A stretch of DNA of 5,752 nt. Origin: Nanobdellati archaeon. GTDB lineage: Archaea; B1Sed10-29; JAGVWA01. The translations under genes were made by a program, and so were the position numbers. Positions 1-4,987 of this stretch are shown piece by piece. Each line of letters begins with the position of its first letter. The stretch's first letter is position 1. The stretch lies in NCBI GenBank assembly GCA_018304505.1, contig JAGVWA010000002.1, positions 83,350 through 89,101 of the forward strand. The letters are read 5' to 3'. The notes under the pieces are model-generated. The model was not told the DNA's origin. It did no database searches and worked only from the letters and a program-made list of their open reading frames with translations.

Positions 1-1
1 C

Positions 2-190
2 CTGCCAATAACCTTGTCAGTGCACCAAATTCCAGTGCTCGGCCAAGGGGATTATTATGTAATAGAAACCGAGCTGACGCTGATAACGCGGGGAGAAAAC
101 ACCTTGCTGTTGTCAGTAGACGCAACAAATCAGGTGCAGGAAGAAAACGAACAGAATAACGTAATTGGCGTTCGCGTTAACGTCAGGTAA
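2..190 (+). CDS. CARDB-domain surface protein, C-terminal end (partial)
   Basis: This is the last 62 codons of a gene that begins before the window, open from base 2 to the TAA at 188-190. The peptide reads as the end of a CARDB-type (cell-adhesion-related, beta-sandwich) domain. It has an alternating hydrophobic strand pattern, then GENTLLLSVDATNQVQEENE followed by QNN and a last strand ending NVR. The G-x-x-T...VD...V.E.NE.NN spacing is the signature of the last strands of these domains in archaeal exported proteins. CARDB repeats are generally extracellular and adhesive or structural. The protein stops right after the domain, so any membrane anchor or signal must lie upstream. The next gene starts 14 bp later with its own ribosome site, so this is probably the upstream member of the same surface operon. 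Full length and other domains are unknown. Confidence 0.7.
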   Translation: MPITLSVHQIPVLGQGDYYVIETELTLITRGENTLLLSVDATNQVQEENEQNNVIGVRVNVR

Positions 191-204
191 GCAAAGGGGA
201 GCAC

Positions 205-720
205 ATGAGTAGACGAAGCAGAAAAATCACAATGCGCAGAAGCGATTTGGGCAGAAACCGAAGCAAGGGCCTAATAAGCCTCGACGCGATGATCGCAATC
301 ACCACCCTCCTGTTTTTGGTGCTGTGGTTCCAGTCTTTCGGGGTATCAATGCTCGAAAACTCAAGCATTGTCGGGACAAAGATGCAGTCAAAGACCTTGT
401 CACTGACCATAGGCAGCCAGCTCAACGCGTTCATGGCCATAAAACCCCAAAGCGGGGACTATGCCTGCGTCACAAAACCAGCATTAAAGGTTTTCCCTGA
501 CAAGGACGTCACGAATTACGCAGTGGCGAAAACAGGTGCAAAGATCGCAGTGGGTTTCCCCCAGGGCACGTTTCCCGAAAACCTAAAGGCCGACGTGTTA
601 AACATACTCTACAACATGCAGCAGAGCTATCCTGTAATCGGGAACGTGATTTACTTCAACGGCGCAGCGGCATTAGAGCAATTAGTGATAGCGCCATGCA
701 GTATAGGTGAGGCAAGATGA
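205..720 (+). CDS. Pilin-like membrane-anchored surface protein (class III signal)
   Basis: This 171-residue protein has a basic N-terminus of about 21 residues, then SKG|LISLDAMIAITTLLFL, a close variant of the archaeal class III prepilin motif K-G-Q-I-S-L-E. A PibD/FlaK-type peptidase would cut after Gly22, leaving an acidic Asp at +5 and a hydrophobic helix at about residues 28-47. The rest (50-171) is predicted to be extracellular, with two cysteines (C88, C165) and one N-glycosylation sequon (N52-S-S). The ATG is supported by GGGGAG at 196-201, and the long basic leader contains no better start. The TGA overlaps the next ATG (ATGA), so the two are probably translationally coupled. The domain after the helix is not recognised. 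Role as a minor pilin or pilus-like surface subunit is inferred from the N-terminus and neighbours. Confidence 0.75.
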   Translation: MSRRSRKITMRRSDLGRNRSKGLISLDAMIAITTLLFLVLWFQSFGVSMLENSSIVGTKMQSKTLSLTIGSQLNAFMAIKPQSGDYACVTKPALKVFPDKDVTNYAVAKTGAKIAVGFPQGTFPENLKADVLNILYNMQQSYPVIGNVIYFNGAAALEQLVIAPCSIGEAR

Positions 721-1157
721 GACGGGGAATTATCTTCACAATGGATCTGATGCTGGCAGTTACGGTAGTGGCAGCCATAGTCGGTTTCGCCATATGGGAA
801 CTTGAGGAAGTCAATAGCAGGGCGAATGAGCTGGAGTTCAGGAAAATGGACAGGATCGCTAGCGATCTGGCGCATTACTCCGTAAAGGTAATATTTACTG
901 AACAGGTTGGCGACATAACTATGCCAAACGCAATCAATTCACAGTCACAGGACTTTTCCGGCAAGCTAGGCCAGTTCTACACCAATGTATTCGCAATGCT
1001 GGCAGACACTAGATACTCGGCACAATTATCGCTAGCAGGCCAGGCAGTAAATGAACTGAACTGCGAAGAGGCCAATAACATCGTCGTCGCGAAACGGCTC
1101 GTTGTTGACTTAGCTGACAATGTTACAAAGTGGCTTGAGGTAAAGATATGCGATTAG
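717..1157 (+). CDS. Small pilin-like membrane-anchored protein
   Basis: This 146-residue protein begins MRRGIIFTMDLMLAVTVVAA. A very short basic leader ends in Gly4, followed by a hydrophobic segment at about residues 5-27 interrupted only by Asp10. This G-hydrophobic-F-T-x-D pattern is common in archaeal (especially DPANN) small surface proteins and resembles a prepilin signal with the acid one residue later (+6 if cut after Gly4). Residues 28-60 look like an amphipathic helix continuing from the anchor, as in pilins. There are two cysteines, C116 and C145, the latter next to the C-terminus. The start overlaps the previous stop (ATGA), and AGGTGA at 705-710 lies 6 bp upstream. The product probably sits in the membrane with its C-terminal domain outside. 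Whether the leader is cleaved cannot be told from the sequence. Confidence 0.72.
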   Translation: MRRGIIFTMDLMLAVTVVAAIVGFAIWELEEVNSRANELEFRKMDRIASDLAHYSVKVIFTEQVGDITMPNAINSQSQDFSGKLGQFYTNVFAMLADTRYSAQLSLAGQAVNELNCEEANNIVVAKRLVVDLADNVTKWLEVKICD

Positions 1158-1183
1158 CCGTCAAAAACTGGAATATTCAAAAT

Positions 1184-1191
1184 GGGGATGA
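1184..1191 (+). promoter_or_regulatory. Ribosome binding site for the 1199 gene
   Basis: GGGGATGA resembles the archaeal anti-16S complement GGAGGTGA and lies 7 bp before ATG 1199. It matters because ATG triplets also occur at 1182, 1188 and 1192. The first two share a frame that closes at TGA 1197-1199, and the third lies in another frame. Only 1199 opens the frame with the membrane-signal motif. Confidence 0.5.
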
Positions 1192-1198
1192 ATGAAAA

Positions 1199-1579
1199 AT
1201 GAGAAACGGAGTCGTGTTCACACTCGACGCGATCCTCGCCCTGGGGATCCTACTAATGACGATAGGCATAGTCATATCCTTTGTTTCAATACAGACGCAG
1301 CAGAACGACAACACGATAAAGCTGTCGCGGCTCGCCAGGGATATTTATGAAATCGACTACTATTTCACCTCGGGCTTGATTGCGGCTAACGCGCCAGGGG
1401 ATGTTGTGCAGTTGTGCAATGACGACTACCAGGAAATCGCAGTCATGCAAGAGGTATTCAGGTATAACGACGTAACATCATCAGGGCATGATGAATCAGG
1501 GGTTTTCAACAAATGGCATTACGCAGGCATCAGCCCAGTAGGCGTTACAAAAAAAGCGTGTTTACGGGGGGTAAAATGA
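1199..1579 (+). CDS. Small pilin-like membrane-anchored protein, paralog-like N-terminus
   Basis: This 126-residue protein starts MRNGVVFTLDAILALGILLM, nearly the same N-terminal pattern as the product of 717-1157: short leader, Gly4, F-T-L-D, then a hydrophobic helix to about residue 30. The remaining part shows no clear similarity, so the two share an export and assembly signal rather than a close duplication. Two cysteines (C73, C121) lie in the predicted extracellular part, the second five residues from the end. The ATG at 1199 is preceded by GGGGATGA at 1184-1191, 7 bp away. The 41-bp gap before it is the largest in the operon. The stop TGA overlaps the next gene's ATG. Role inferred as a minor pilin-like subunit; no family domain is recognised. 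Confidence 0.7.
   Translation: MRNGVVFTLDAILALGILLMTIGIVISFVSIQTQQNDNTIKLSRLARDIYEIDYYFTSGLIAANAPGDVVQLCNDDYQEIAVMQEVFRYNDVTSSGHDESGVFNKWHYAGISPVGVTKKACLRGVK
1566..1572 (+). promoter_or_regulatory. Ribosome binding site that fixes the start at 1576
   Basis: A GGGGGGT run lies 3 bp before ATG 1576, inside the end of the preceding gene. It supports 1576 over the upstream in-frame ATG at 1513, which has no such site and would add 21 basic, non-signal-like residues encoded wholly within the preceding gene. Confidence 0.5.
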
Positions 1580-2556
1580 GTTTAGCAGATTCAACATGCG
1601 GAAGGGGCTTTATTTTCAGCGGCGCCACGTTTCTGTTAGCGACAACAATTCTGATCAGCTACGGCTATCTCATCTGGGCCAGCAACACCATGGATGAGTC
1701 CATTCCAAGGATAATGGAATTCGACAGCATTGACAACTTTGCCCAAGACGCACTGCGGATCATGTTGATTTCAGGCAACAGCGCATTCACCGATTCGTTG
1801 CAAGACGCGGCTGCCGCGTCACTGTCTGCTGGAAACGAGCCGTTGTGTAGGCAGGGCCAGGTTTCAAGCGACGGCGTGCCAGAAGGGTGCTGCATGTATA
1901 CATACCAAGCCTCAGTAGGTCAGGCGTGCAACGCAGAATCAGTAAAGGTTACAGAAAACGCAGACCTGCTCTCGGTTTCAGTACTAAATAGGGCATGCGA
2001 CACCCTACGTGATTCACCACAGTTCATAGAAACCACGGTGTCAAACTACATAACGCGAGCTGCCCGGGAAGCGGCGCTGCTCTCAAACTACAAAATACAG
2101 GACTTAAAACTAACAGCCGATGTCACAGATACCTTGGCAGTGTCTGGCTCTTGCGGCTTACAAGTAAGGGTTAATGGGAGCTTTGTCGTCACAGACAGTG
2201 CACTGAGCGTTCGCAAGACCCAGAGCTTCAATTTAACGAAAGTATTGCAGATCCAAAGATCAAGGCAAGCAGGGCAAGTCTTGATGCAAGAAATACGCGC
2301 AACAGGCCCGGGATGCACAGCCCAGGAATCGCTGCAAGTCAACTACACCGAAGTGCGCGACTTTGCCAACATTCAGGTTAGGAACCAGCAAGGCCAACTA
2401 GAATATGGAAACCGCCAAGACGGCTTGTTCCACATTTCAACATTCGTTATACAGGAGCAGGGCTGTGTTGAAAAACAACAGGCGCAGCAGCCAGGAGTTA
2501 CATGCAATCAGGTAAGGCCGTTTTGCAACAGCATCGCTCTTACTGAGGTGACGTAA
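1576..2556 (+). CDS. Cysteine-rich extracellular protein with N-terminal membrane anchor
   Basis: This 326-residue protein begins with a short polar leader, then GRGFIFSGATFLLATTILIS, a hydrophobic anchor at about residues 11-36. The signal resembles those of its three upstream neighbours (Gly then F-I-F-S) but lacks the acidic residue after the glycine, so normal prepilin processing or assembly is doubtful. Residues 37-326 should be outside. They hold ten cysteines (91, 105, 106, 118, 141, 193, 247, 297, 310, 317), an even number that allows five disulfides, and three sequons (N200-G-S, N219-L-T, N256-Y-T). The C-terminal half alternates beta-like strands and is rich in Gln. ATG 1576 overlaps the previous stop and has a strong GGGGGGT upstream. 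It could be the tip or adhesive subunit of the structure formed by the smaller proteins; this is inference, and no family domain is recognised. Confidence 0.7.
   Translation: MSLADSTCGRGFIFSGATFLLATTILISYGYLIWASNTMDESIPRIMEFDSIDNFAQDALRIMLISGNSAFTDSLQDAAAASLSAGNEPLCRQGQVSSDGVPEGCCMYTYQASVGQACNAESVKVTENADLLSVSVLNRACDTLRDSPQFIETTVSNYITRAAREAALLSNYKIQDLKLTADVTDTLAVSGSCGLQVRVNGSFVVTDSALSVRKTQSFNLTKVLQIQRSRQAGQVLMQEIRATGPGCTAQESLQVNYTEVRDFANIQVRNQQGQLEYGNRQDGLFHISTFVIQEQGCVEKQQAQQPGVTCNQVRPFCNSIALTEVT
2545..2551 (+). promoter_or_regulatory. Strong ribosome binding site for a GTG start
   Basis: GAGGTGA is a near-perfect archaeal Shine-Dalgarno sequence, 6 bp before the GTG at 2558 and inside the end of the preceding gene. 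It decides in favour of the non-ATG start, since the frame from GTG 2558 opens directly with a complete signal peptide. Confidence 0.65.
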
Positions 2557-2557
2557 C

Positions 2558-3445
2558 GTGAAAAAACAGATAACTCTCGTTGTGTTTGTCATGATGCTTG
2601 CTGTTCCGCTAGCGTTTGCACAGTGCACAGGATCACAGCAGGCGGAGTTCTACCAAAAGCTTGAGCAAACCAAAAACAGCATGGGCACTGCAACCTCGCG
2701 GGTTGATGAAGCCAGGCAAGCCATCACGCAATTAAACTCGCTTGGGTTAGAAGCAGGCACTGCACGGGCAGCCTTAATAGTGGCCAAGCAGAGGCTTCAG
2801 CAGGCCAGCAGCAATTACAACAATGCGCTAAACCAATTCAAGGCAGACAACTGCGATGACGCAGTAGCAGAACTCGACGCAGCCATTGCAACACTTGCAC
2901 AATCAATCACAGCTTCAGATGCAGCTATCGGTAACTCATCACTTGAGCTCTCGCAAAACCAGGCCCAGATAAAGTACAGCATCACCGCAATTTCAAGCTC
3001 GGAGATCGTGAAACTAGATTCATTATTGGCGCAGGCGCGGCAAATCGAAGACAGCGAGGCACGATCAAGAGCCATTGTTGAGATTTTTGGAATGCAGGAA
3101 CAGCTAAGGCGGATTTCAGATACTGGGGAAGCTGAATCGCTAGCCATAGCTGCGGACGCATTAAAGGCTGTACAGCTACGCTCAAACCAGGTTGAAATCG
3201 AGATAGAGCGAAAGCCAAAAACCCCCGCAGATACAGCAAGCCGCGCACTTCCTGGAGACGCACTTCTGTCCCCGCGCGAGCTGCCCGCATTGCCAGAACC
3301 CACAGCGTCTGAGAATTACGTGTTTTTCCTTGCCCCTGTTTTGATCGTCATAGTGCTGGTAATGCTTGGCACAATTGTACGCATGATAAAACCAAGGGAG
3401 AAAAAGCCAAAAACGCTTTACGAAGCGCTCATTAAGAAAAAATAA
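2558..3445 (+). CDS. Sec-exported helical protein with C-terminal membrane anchor
   Basis: This 295-residue protein has a classical signal peptide (MKK, a hydrophobic core, then PLAFA-Q, cleavage predicted after Ala21). Residues 27-215 are Ala/Gln/Glu/Leu-rich and lack helix breakers over long runs, so they are probably long helices or coiled coil. A Pro-rich linker (about 219-250, including LPALPEP) leads to a transmembrane helix at about 254-276 and a very basic tail (KPREKKPKTLYEALIKKK). The topology is therefore N-terminus out and C-terminus in, the reverse of the pilin-like neighbours. The two cysteines of the mature protein are C23 and C99. The GTG start is 1 bp after the previous stop and has a strong GAGGTGA site. 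It may be a membrane platform or periplasm-like spacer for the surface structure; that role is inferred from position. No enzyme motif is seen. Confidence 0.75.
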   Translation: MKKQITLVVFVMMLAVPLAFAQCTGSQQAEFYQKLEQTKNSMGTATSRVDEARQAITQLNSLGLEAGTARAALIVAKQRLQQASSNYNNALNQFKADNCDDAVAELDAAIATLAQSITASDAAIGNSSLELSQNQAQIKYSITAISSSEIVKLDSLLAQARQIEDSEARSRAIVEIFGMQEQLRRISDTGEAESLAIAADALKAVQLRSNQVEIEIERKPKTPADTASRALPGDALLSPRELPALPEPTASENYVFFLAPVLIVIVLVMLGTIVRMIKPREKKPKTLYEALIKKK

Positions 3446-3453
3446 GCGTGGTG

Positions 3454-3471
3454 CACAACTATTACACAACT
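3454..3471. repeat. Short direct repeat CACAACT, 11-bp period
   Basis: CACAACT occurs at 3454-3460 and 3465-3471, one helical turn apart, just after the surface operon ends and before the first hairpin repeat. It could be a small protein-binding site, but a 7-bp repeat is easily produced by chance. Confidence 0.2.
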
Positions 3472-3494
3472 GACATGCAACCGACACTATGGCT

Positions 3495-3554
3495 ACGTTT
3501 GTTGCCATGCGGCAACAAAAATGGCATAAGTTTGTTGCCTATGGGTCACAAACG
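3495..3554. repeat. 60-bp hairpin repeat, copy 1
   Basis: This 60-bp sequence is identical to 4791-4850 and in the same orientation. It folds end to end as an imperfect hairpin. The outer arms are ACGTTTGT (3495-3502) and ACAAACGT (3548-3555, using one flanking base). Next come CCAT (3505-3508) with ATGG (3541-3544), and an inner 9-bp stem GGCAACAAA (3511-3519) with TTTGTTGCC (3531-3539) around an 11-base loop. A competing local hairpin pairs TTTGTTGCC (3498-3506) with the same GGCAACAAA around a 4-base loop. It lies between two converging genes, 49 bp after one stop and 2 bp from the stop of the ATPase gene. It lacks the T-run of an intrinsic terminator in either direction. Confidence 0.95.
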
Positions 3555-3556
3555 TA

Positions 3557-4756
3557 TCAATAAAGCAGGCCAAGCAGGTAAATAGGAATTTCATCCTTGC
3601 TTGGCACTATGGATTCTGTGACAAGGTAGGCGTTTTTCAGTTTATTTATCTGCGTCTTCTTTTTTGATGGCCCCCCCACTTCAAATATCCTGTTTCCGCA
3701 CTTAAAATCAGGGGTCTTCCTGGCCTTTCGTGACCGCAGGTATGTGCAGTTTCCAATGTGCTGTGCGAAGAAGTCTTCCCTCATGCCTCCAATGCTAGGT
3801 TTTGTGCCATAGTCACCAGCCAACGCTGCCCGAAAAGATAGGGGCAGGAGGAGCTTGTCCTCAGCCCTAATTGCCTTATGCCCTTGGCCTTGTGGTGGTA
3901 TTTGCATGACAATACCTGACAGATTTAATAGCCGTGCGAGCTCTATTACGAATTTTGTGCTCCTCCCAAGGCTCGTGGCGAGCTTCGAGTAGCTAACCTC
4001 AGCTGGTTCTGCTGTTGCTATGAATTTCATTATCTTGAATGCAGATTCAACGTAGTGCACGTCGATTTCCCGCAATGCCAGTAAGTCGTAGTGGATTGTT
4101 CTTGAAAGCACACCGAGGTATGTGTCTTTCTTGTTTTCGAAAAACGCTGCTGGCAAAGCATCATTCGAGAGGTACGGTTCAAAGAGGCTTATGTGGGGCG
4201 CCACTTTTTTTACTAACTCAGTTTTGTTGGTAAGGATGTCATCTATTGTCACTTTCGGTAGCAACTGGCCTGTTCTGAAGTACAAGTATTCCCTGAAAGA
4301 CAGTGGCTTTAGTATGTAAATCGATGCGCGTCTTGACAACTCAGAGGCCCTTGTAGTGATTGCCAGTGCTGAAGAGCCAGAGGCAACGATCTTTGCTTTG
4401 GTTGTGTCATAAAATATTTTTATGTCCTTTTCCCAGTCCGGGATGGCATGTATCTCATCCAGCAAGAACATCGACAGGCCCTTTGAGTAAGCATGCTGCA
4501 GGAAATCGAGTAGGTCAATGTCATACTTTACCAGCAGTTCGGCGTTTATGTAGAGTGAATTTTGGTTTTTAACTGAAAGTTCTATCAGGAGGGTTGTCTT
4601 CCCAGTGCCACGAAGCCCCGCTATCACTGACAAGCCCCGCGATTTTGAAATTGCATCTATGATGTCCCGTGACGCAGGCCTAAGTTTTTCGGTCGTATGC
4701 TCTTCAATCATCTGCGCTGAGTTTGACAATACTCTTGTGAATAATTCTTCGTCCAT
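3557..4756 (-). CDS. AAA+ ATPase with C-terminal DUF4143-like domain (COG1373 type)
   Basis: Counting from ATG 4756 (399 residues), the protein shows Walker A GLRGTGKTT (about 47-55), Walker B MFLLDEIH followed by PDWEKDIKIFYD (about 96-117), and a sensor-like KIVASGSSAL (122-131). It then has the LKPLSFREYLYFR segment (149-161) typical of this archaeal/bacterial ATPase family. A winged-helix-like stretch follows (about 254-286: SYSKLATSLGRSTKFVIELA, then NLSGIV). The C-terminus carries a PD-(D/E)XK-like pattern, TPDF (348-351) then IFEVGG (357-362) and a Lys-rich stretch. Such proteins bind and probably hydrolyse ATP; their cellular role is poorly known and no substrate is evident. An in-frame GTG at 4771 would give 404 residues, but the TATA box position favours the ATG as a leaderless start. 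The gene opposes both neighbours and is framed by identical hairpin repeats. Confidence 0.85.
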   Translation of the reverse strand: MDEELFTRVLSNSAQMIEEHTTEKLRPASRDIIDAISKSRGLSVIAGLRGTGKTTLLIELSVKNQNSLYINAELLVKYDIDLLDFLQHAYSKGLSMFLLDEIHAIPDWEKDIKIFYDTTKAKIVASGSSALAITTRASELSRRASIYILKPLSFREYLYFRTGQLLPKVTIDDILTNKTELVKKVAPHISLFEPYLSNDALPAAFFENKKDTYLGVLSRTIHYDLLALREIDVHYVESAFKIMKFIATAEPAEVSYSKLATSLGRSTKFVIELARLLNLSGIVMQIPPQGQGHKAIRAEDKLLLPLSFRAALAGDYGTKPSIGGMREDFFAQHIGNCTYLRSRKARKTPDFKCGNRIFEVGGPSKKKTQINKLKNAYLVTESIVPSKDEIPIYLLGLLY

Positions 4757-4778
4757 GTACTGATTATGCACATCAACC

Positions 4779-4786
4779 TATAAAAA
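4779..4786 (-). promoter_or_regulatory. TATA box for a leaderless ATPase transcript
   Basis: The minus strand reads TTTTTATA here. Its centre is about 26 bases before ATG 4756, the usual archaeal TATA-to-start distance, so the transcript should begin at or one base before that ATG and carry no leader. The hairpin repeat begins 4 bp upstream of the box, so a protein bound to the repeat could affect transcription. Confidence 0.6.
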
Positions 4787-4790
4787 CCTT

Positions 4791-4850
4791 ACGTTTGTTG
4801 CCATGCGGCAACAAAAATGGCATAAGTTTGTTGCCTATGGGTCACAAACG
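4791..4850. repeat. 60-bp hairpin repeat, copy 2
   Basis: This copy is identical over all 60 bp to 3495-3554 and lies in the same orientation. The outer pairing is 7 bp here (CGTTTGT with ACAAACG) because the next base is G rather than T. It lies directly upstream of the ATPase promoter and is followed by GGCT. Perfect identity of two copies of non-coding sequence 1.3 kb apart implies a recent origin, gene conversion, or strong selection. Confidence 0.95.
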
Positions 4851-4859
4851 GGCTATTTT

Positions 4860-4911
4860 GTAGTGTAAGACGTGCGCGGCGTAGTGTAAGACCGCAGGGG
4901 GTAGTGTAAGA
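4860..4911. repeat. Three iteron-like copies of GTAGTGTAAGA
   Basis: GTAGTGTAAGA occurs exactly at 4860-4870, 4881-4891 and 4901-4911, with start-to-start spacing of 21 and 20 bp. The spacers (10 and 9 bp, GC-rich) differ in sequence. Spacing near two helical turns puts all copies on one face of the DNA, as in operators or replication iterons. The array lies between the right hairpin repeat and the PIN gene, ending 76 bp before its ATG, so it may be an operator for that gene. The ligand is unknown. Confidence 0.7.
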
Positions 4912-4954
4912 TGTTGTTCACCCACGCTGGTTTAAACCCGCAGGTGTTGCAAAA

Positions 4955-4965
4955 TTGTTAATAAG
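4955..4965 (+). promoter_or_regulatory. Possible TATA element for the PIN gene
   Basis: TTGTTAATAAG, preceded by AAAA, is centred about 26-28 bases before ATG 4988, which would give a nearly leaderless transcript. This fits the absence of a clear ribosome site before that ATG. The match to an archaeal TATA consensus is weak; TTTAAA at 4931-4936 is an alternative with a leader of about 25 bases. Confidence 0.25.
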
Positions 4966-4987
4966 ATGATTGGTCACATGATATTGG

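Larger units (their letters stand above)
3495..4850. mobile_element. Candidate repeat-bounded ATPase cassette
   Basis: A single minus-strand ATPase gene with its own promoter sits between two identical 60-bp hairpin repeats in direct orientation. Almost no other sequence is inside: 2 bp between the left repeat and the gene's stop, and 4 bp between the TATA box and the right repeat. The tetramer GGCT directly precedes the left repeat (3491-3494) and directly follows the right one (4851-4854), as a target-site duplication would. Recombination between the copies would remove 1296 bp and leave one repeat behind. No transposase or integrase is present, so any movement would depend on an enzyme elsewhere or on homologous recombination. 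The mobile status is inference; the symmetry of the layout is directly visible. Confidence 0.5.

Noticed and set aside
1182-1199. ATG at 1182 or 1188 as a start or leader peptide
   Set aside because: The frame closes within a few codons and lacks its own ribosome site; it overlaps the ribosome site of the 1199 gene.
1513-1575. Upstream ATG at 1513 for the cysteine-rich protein
   Set aside because: It would overlap the preceding gene by 67 bp, lacks a ribosome site and adds a basic stretch before the signal; ATG 1576 has both the ATGA overlap and GGGGGGT upstream.
2558-2630. Lipoprotein signal in the coiled-coil protein
   Set aside because: The residue before C23 is Gln (FAQC), which does not fit a lipobox; cleavage after Ala21 by ordinary signal peptidase fits better.
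2815-3303. Long minus-strand open frame opposite the coiled-coil gene
   Set aside because: It is Ser/Ala-rich low-complexity sequence that mirrors the Ala/Gln-rich codons of the real gene, with no domain; the plus-strand gene has a signal peptide, anchor and ribosome site.
3454-3471. CACAACT pair as a real operator
   Set aside because: Two 7-mers are too little evidence and no gene starts downstream on that strand; kept only as a low-confidence repeat.
3495-3554. Ordinary intrinsic terminator
   Set aside because: The stems are stable, but no T-run follows on either strand.
4039-4572. Short plus-strand open frames opposite the ATPase gene
   Set aside because: They overlap a gene with clear Walker motifs and show no recognisable protein features.
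4757-4771. In-frame GTG at 4771 as the ATPase start, adding five residues
   Set aside because: It lies only about 8 bases from the TATA box, upstream of the expected transcription start, while ATG 4756 is at the right distance for a leaderless transcript.
3495-4850. Integron gene cassette with attC sites
   Set aside because: The hairpin repeats resemble attC in size and foldability, but neither strand contains the RYYYAAC or GTTRRRY core sites and no integrase is in the window; only the architecture is similar.
4860-4911. Miniature CRISPR array
   Set aside because: Repeats of 11 bp and spacers of 9-10 bp are far below CRISPR size and no cas gene is present.
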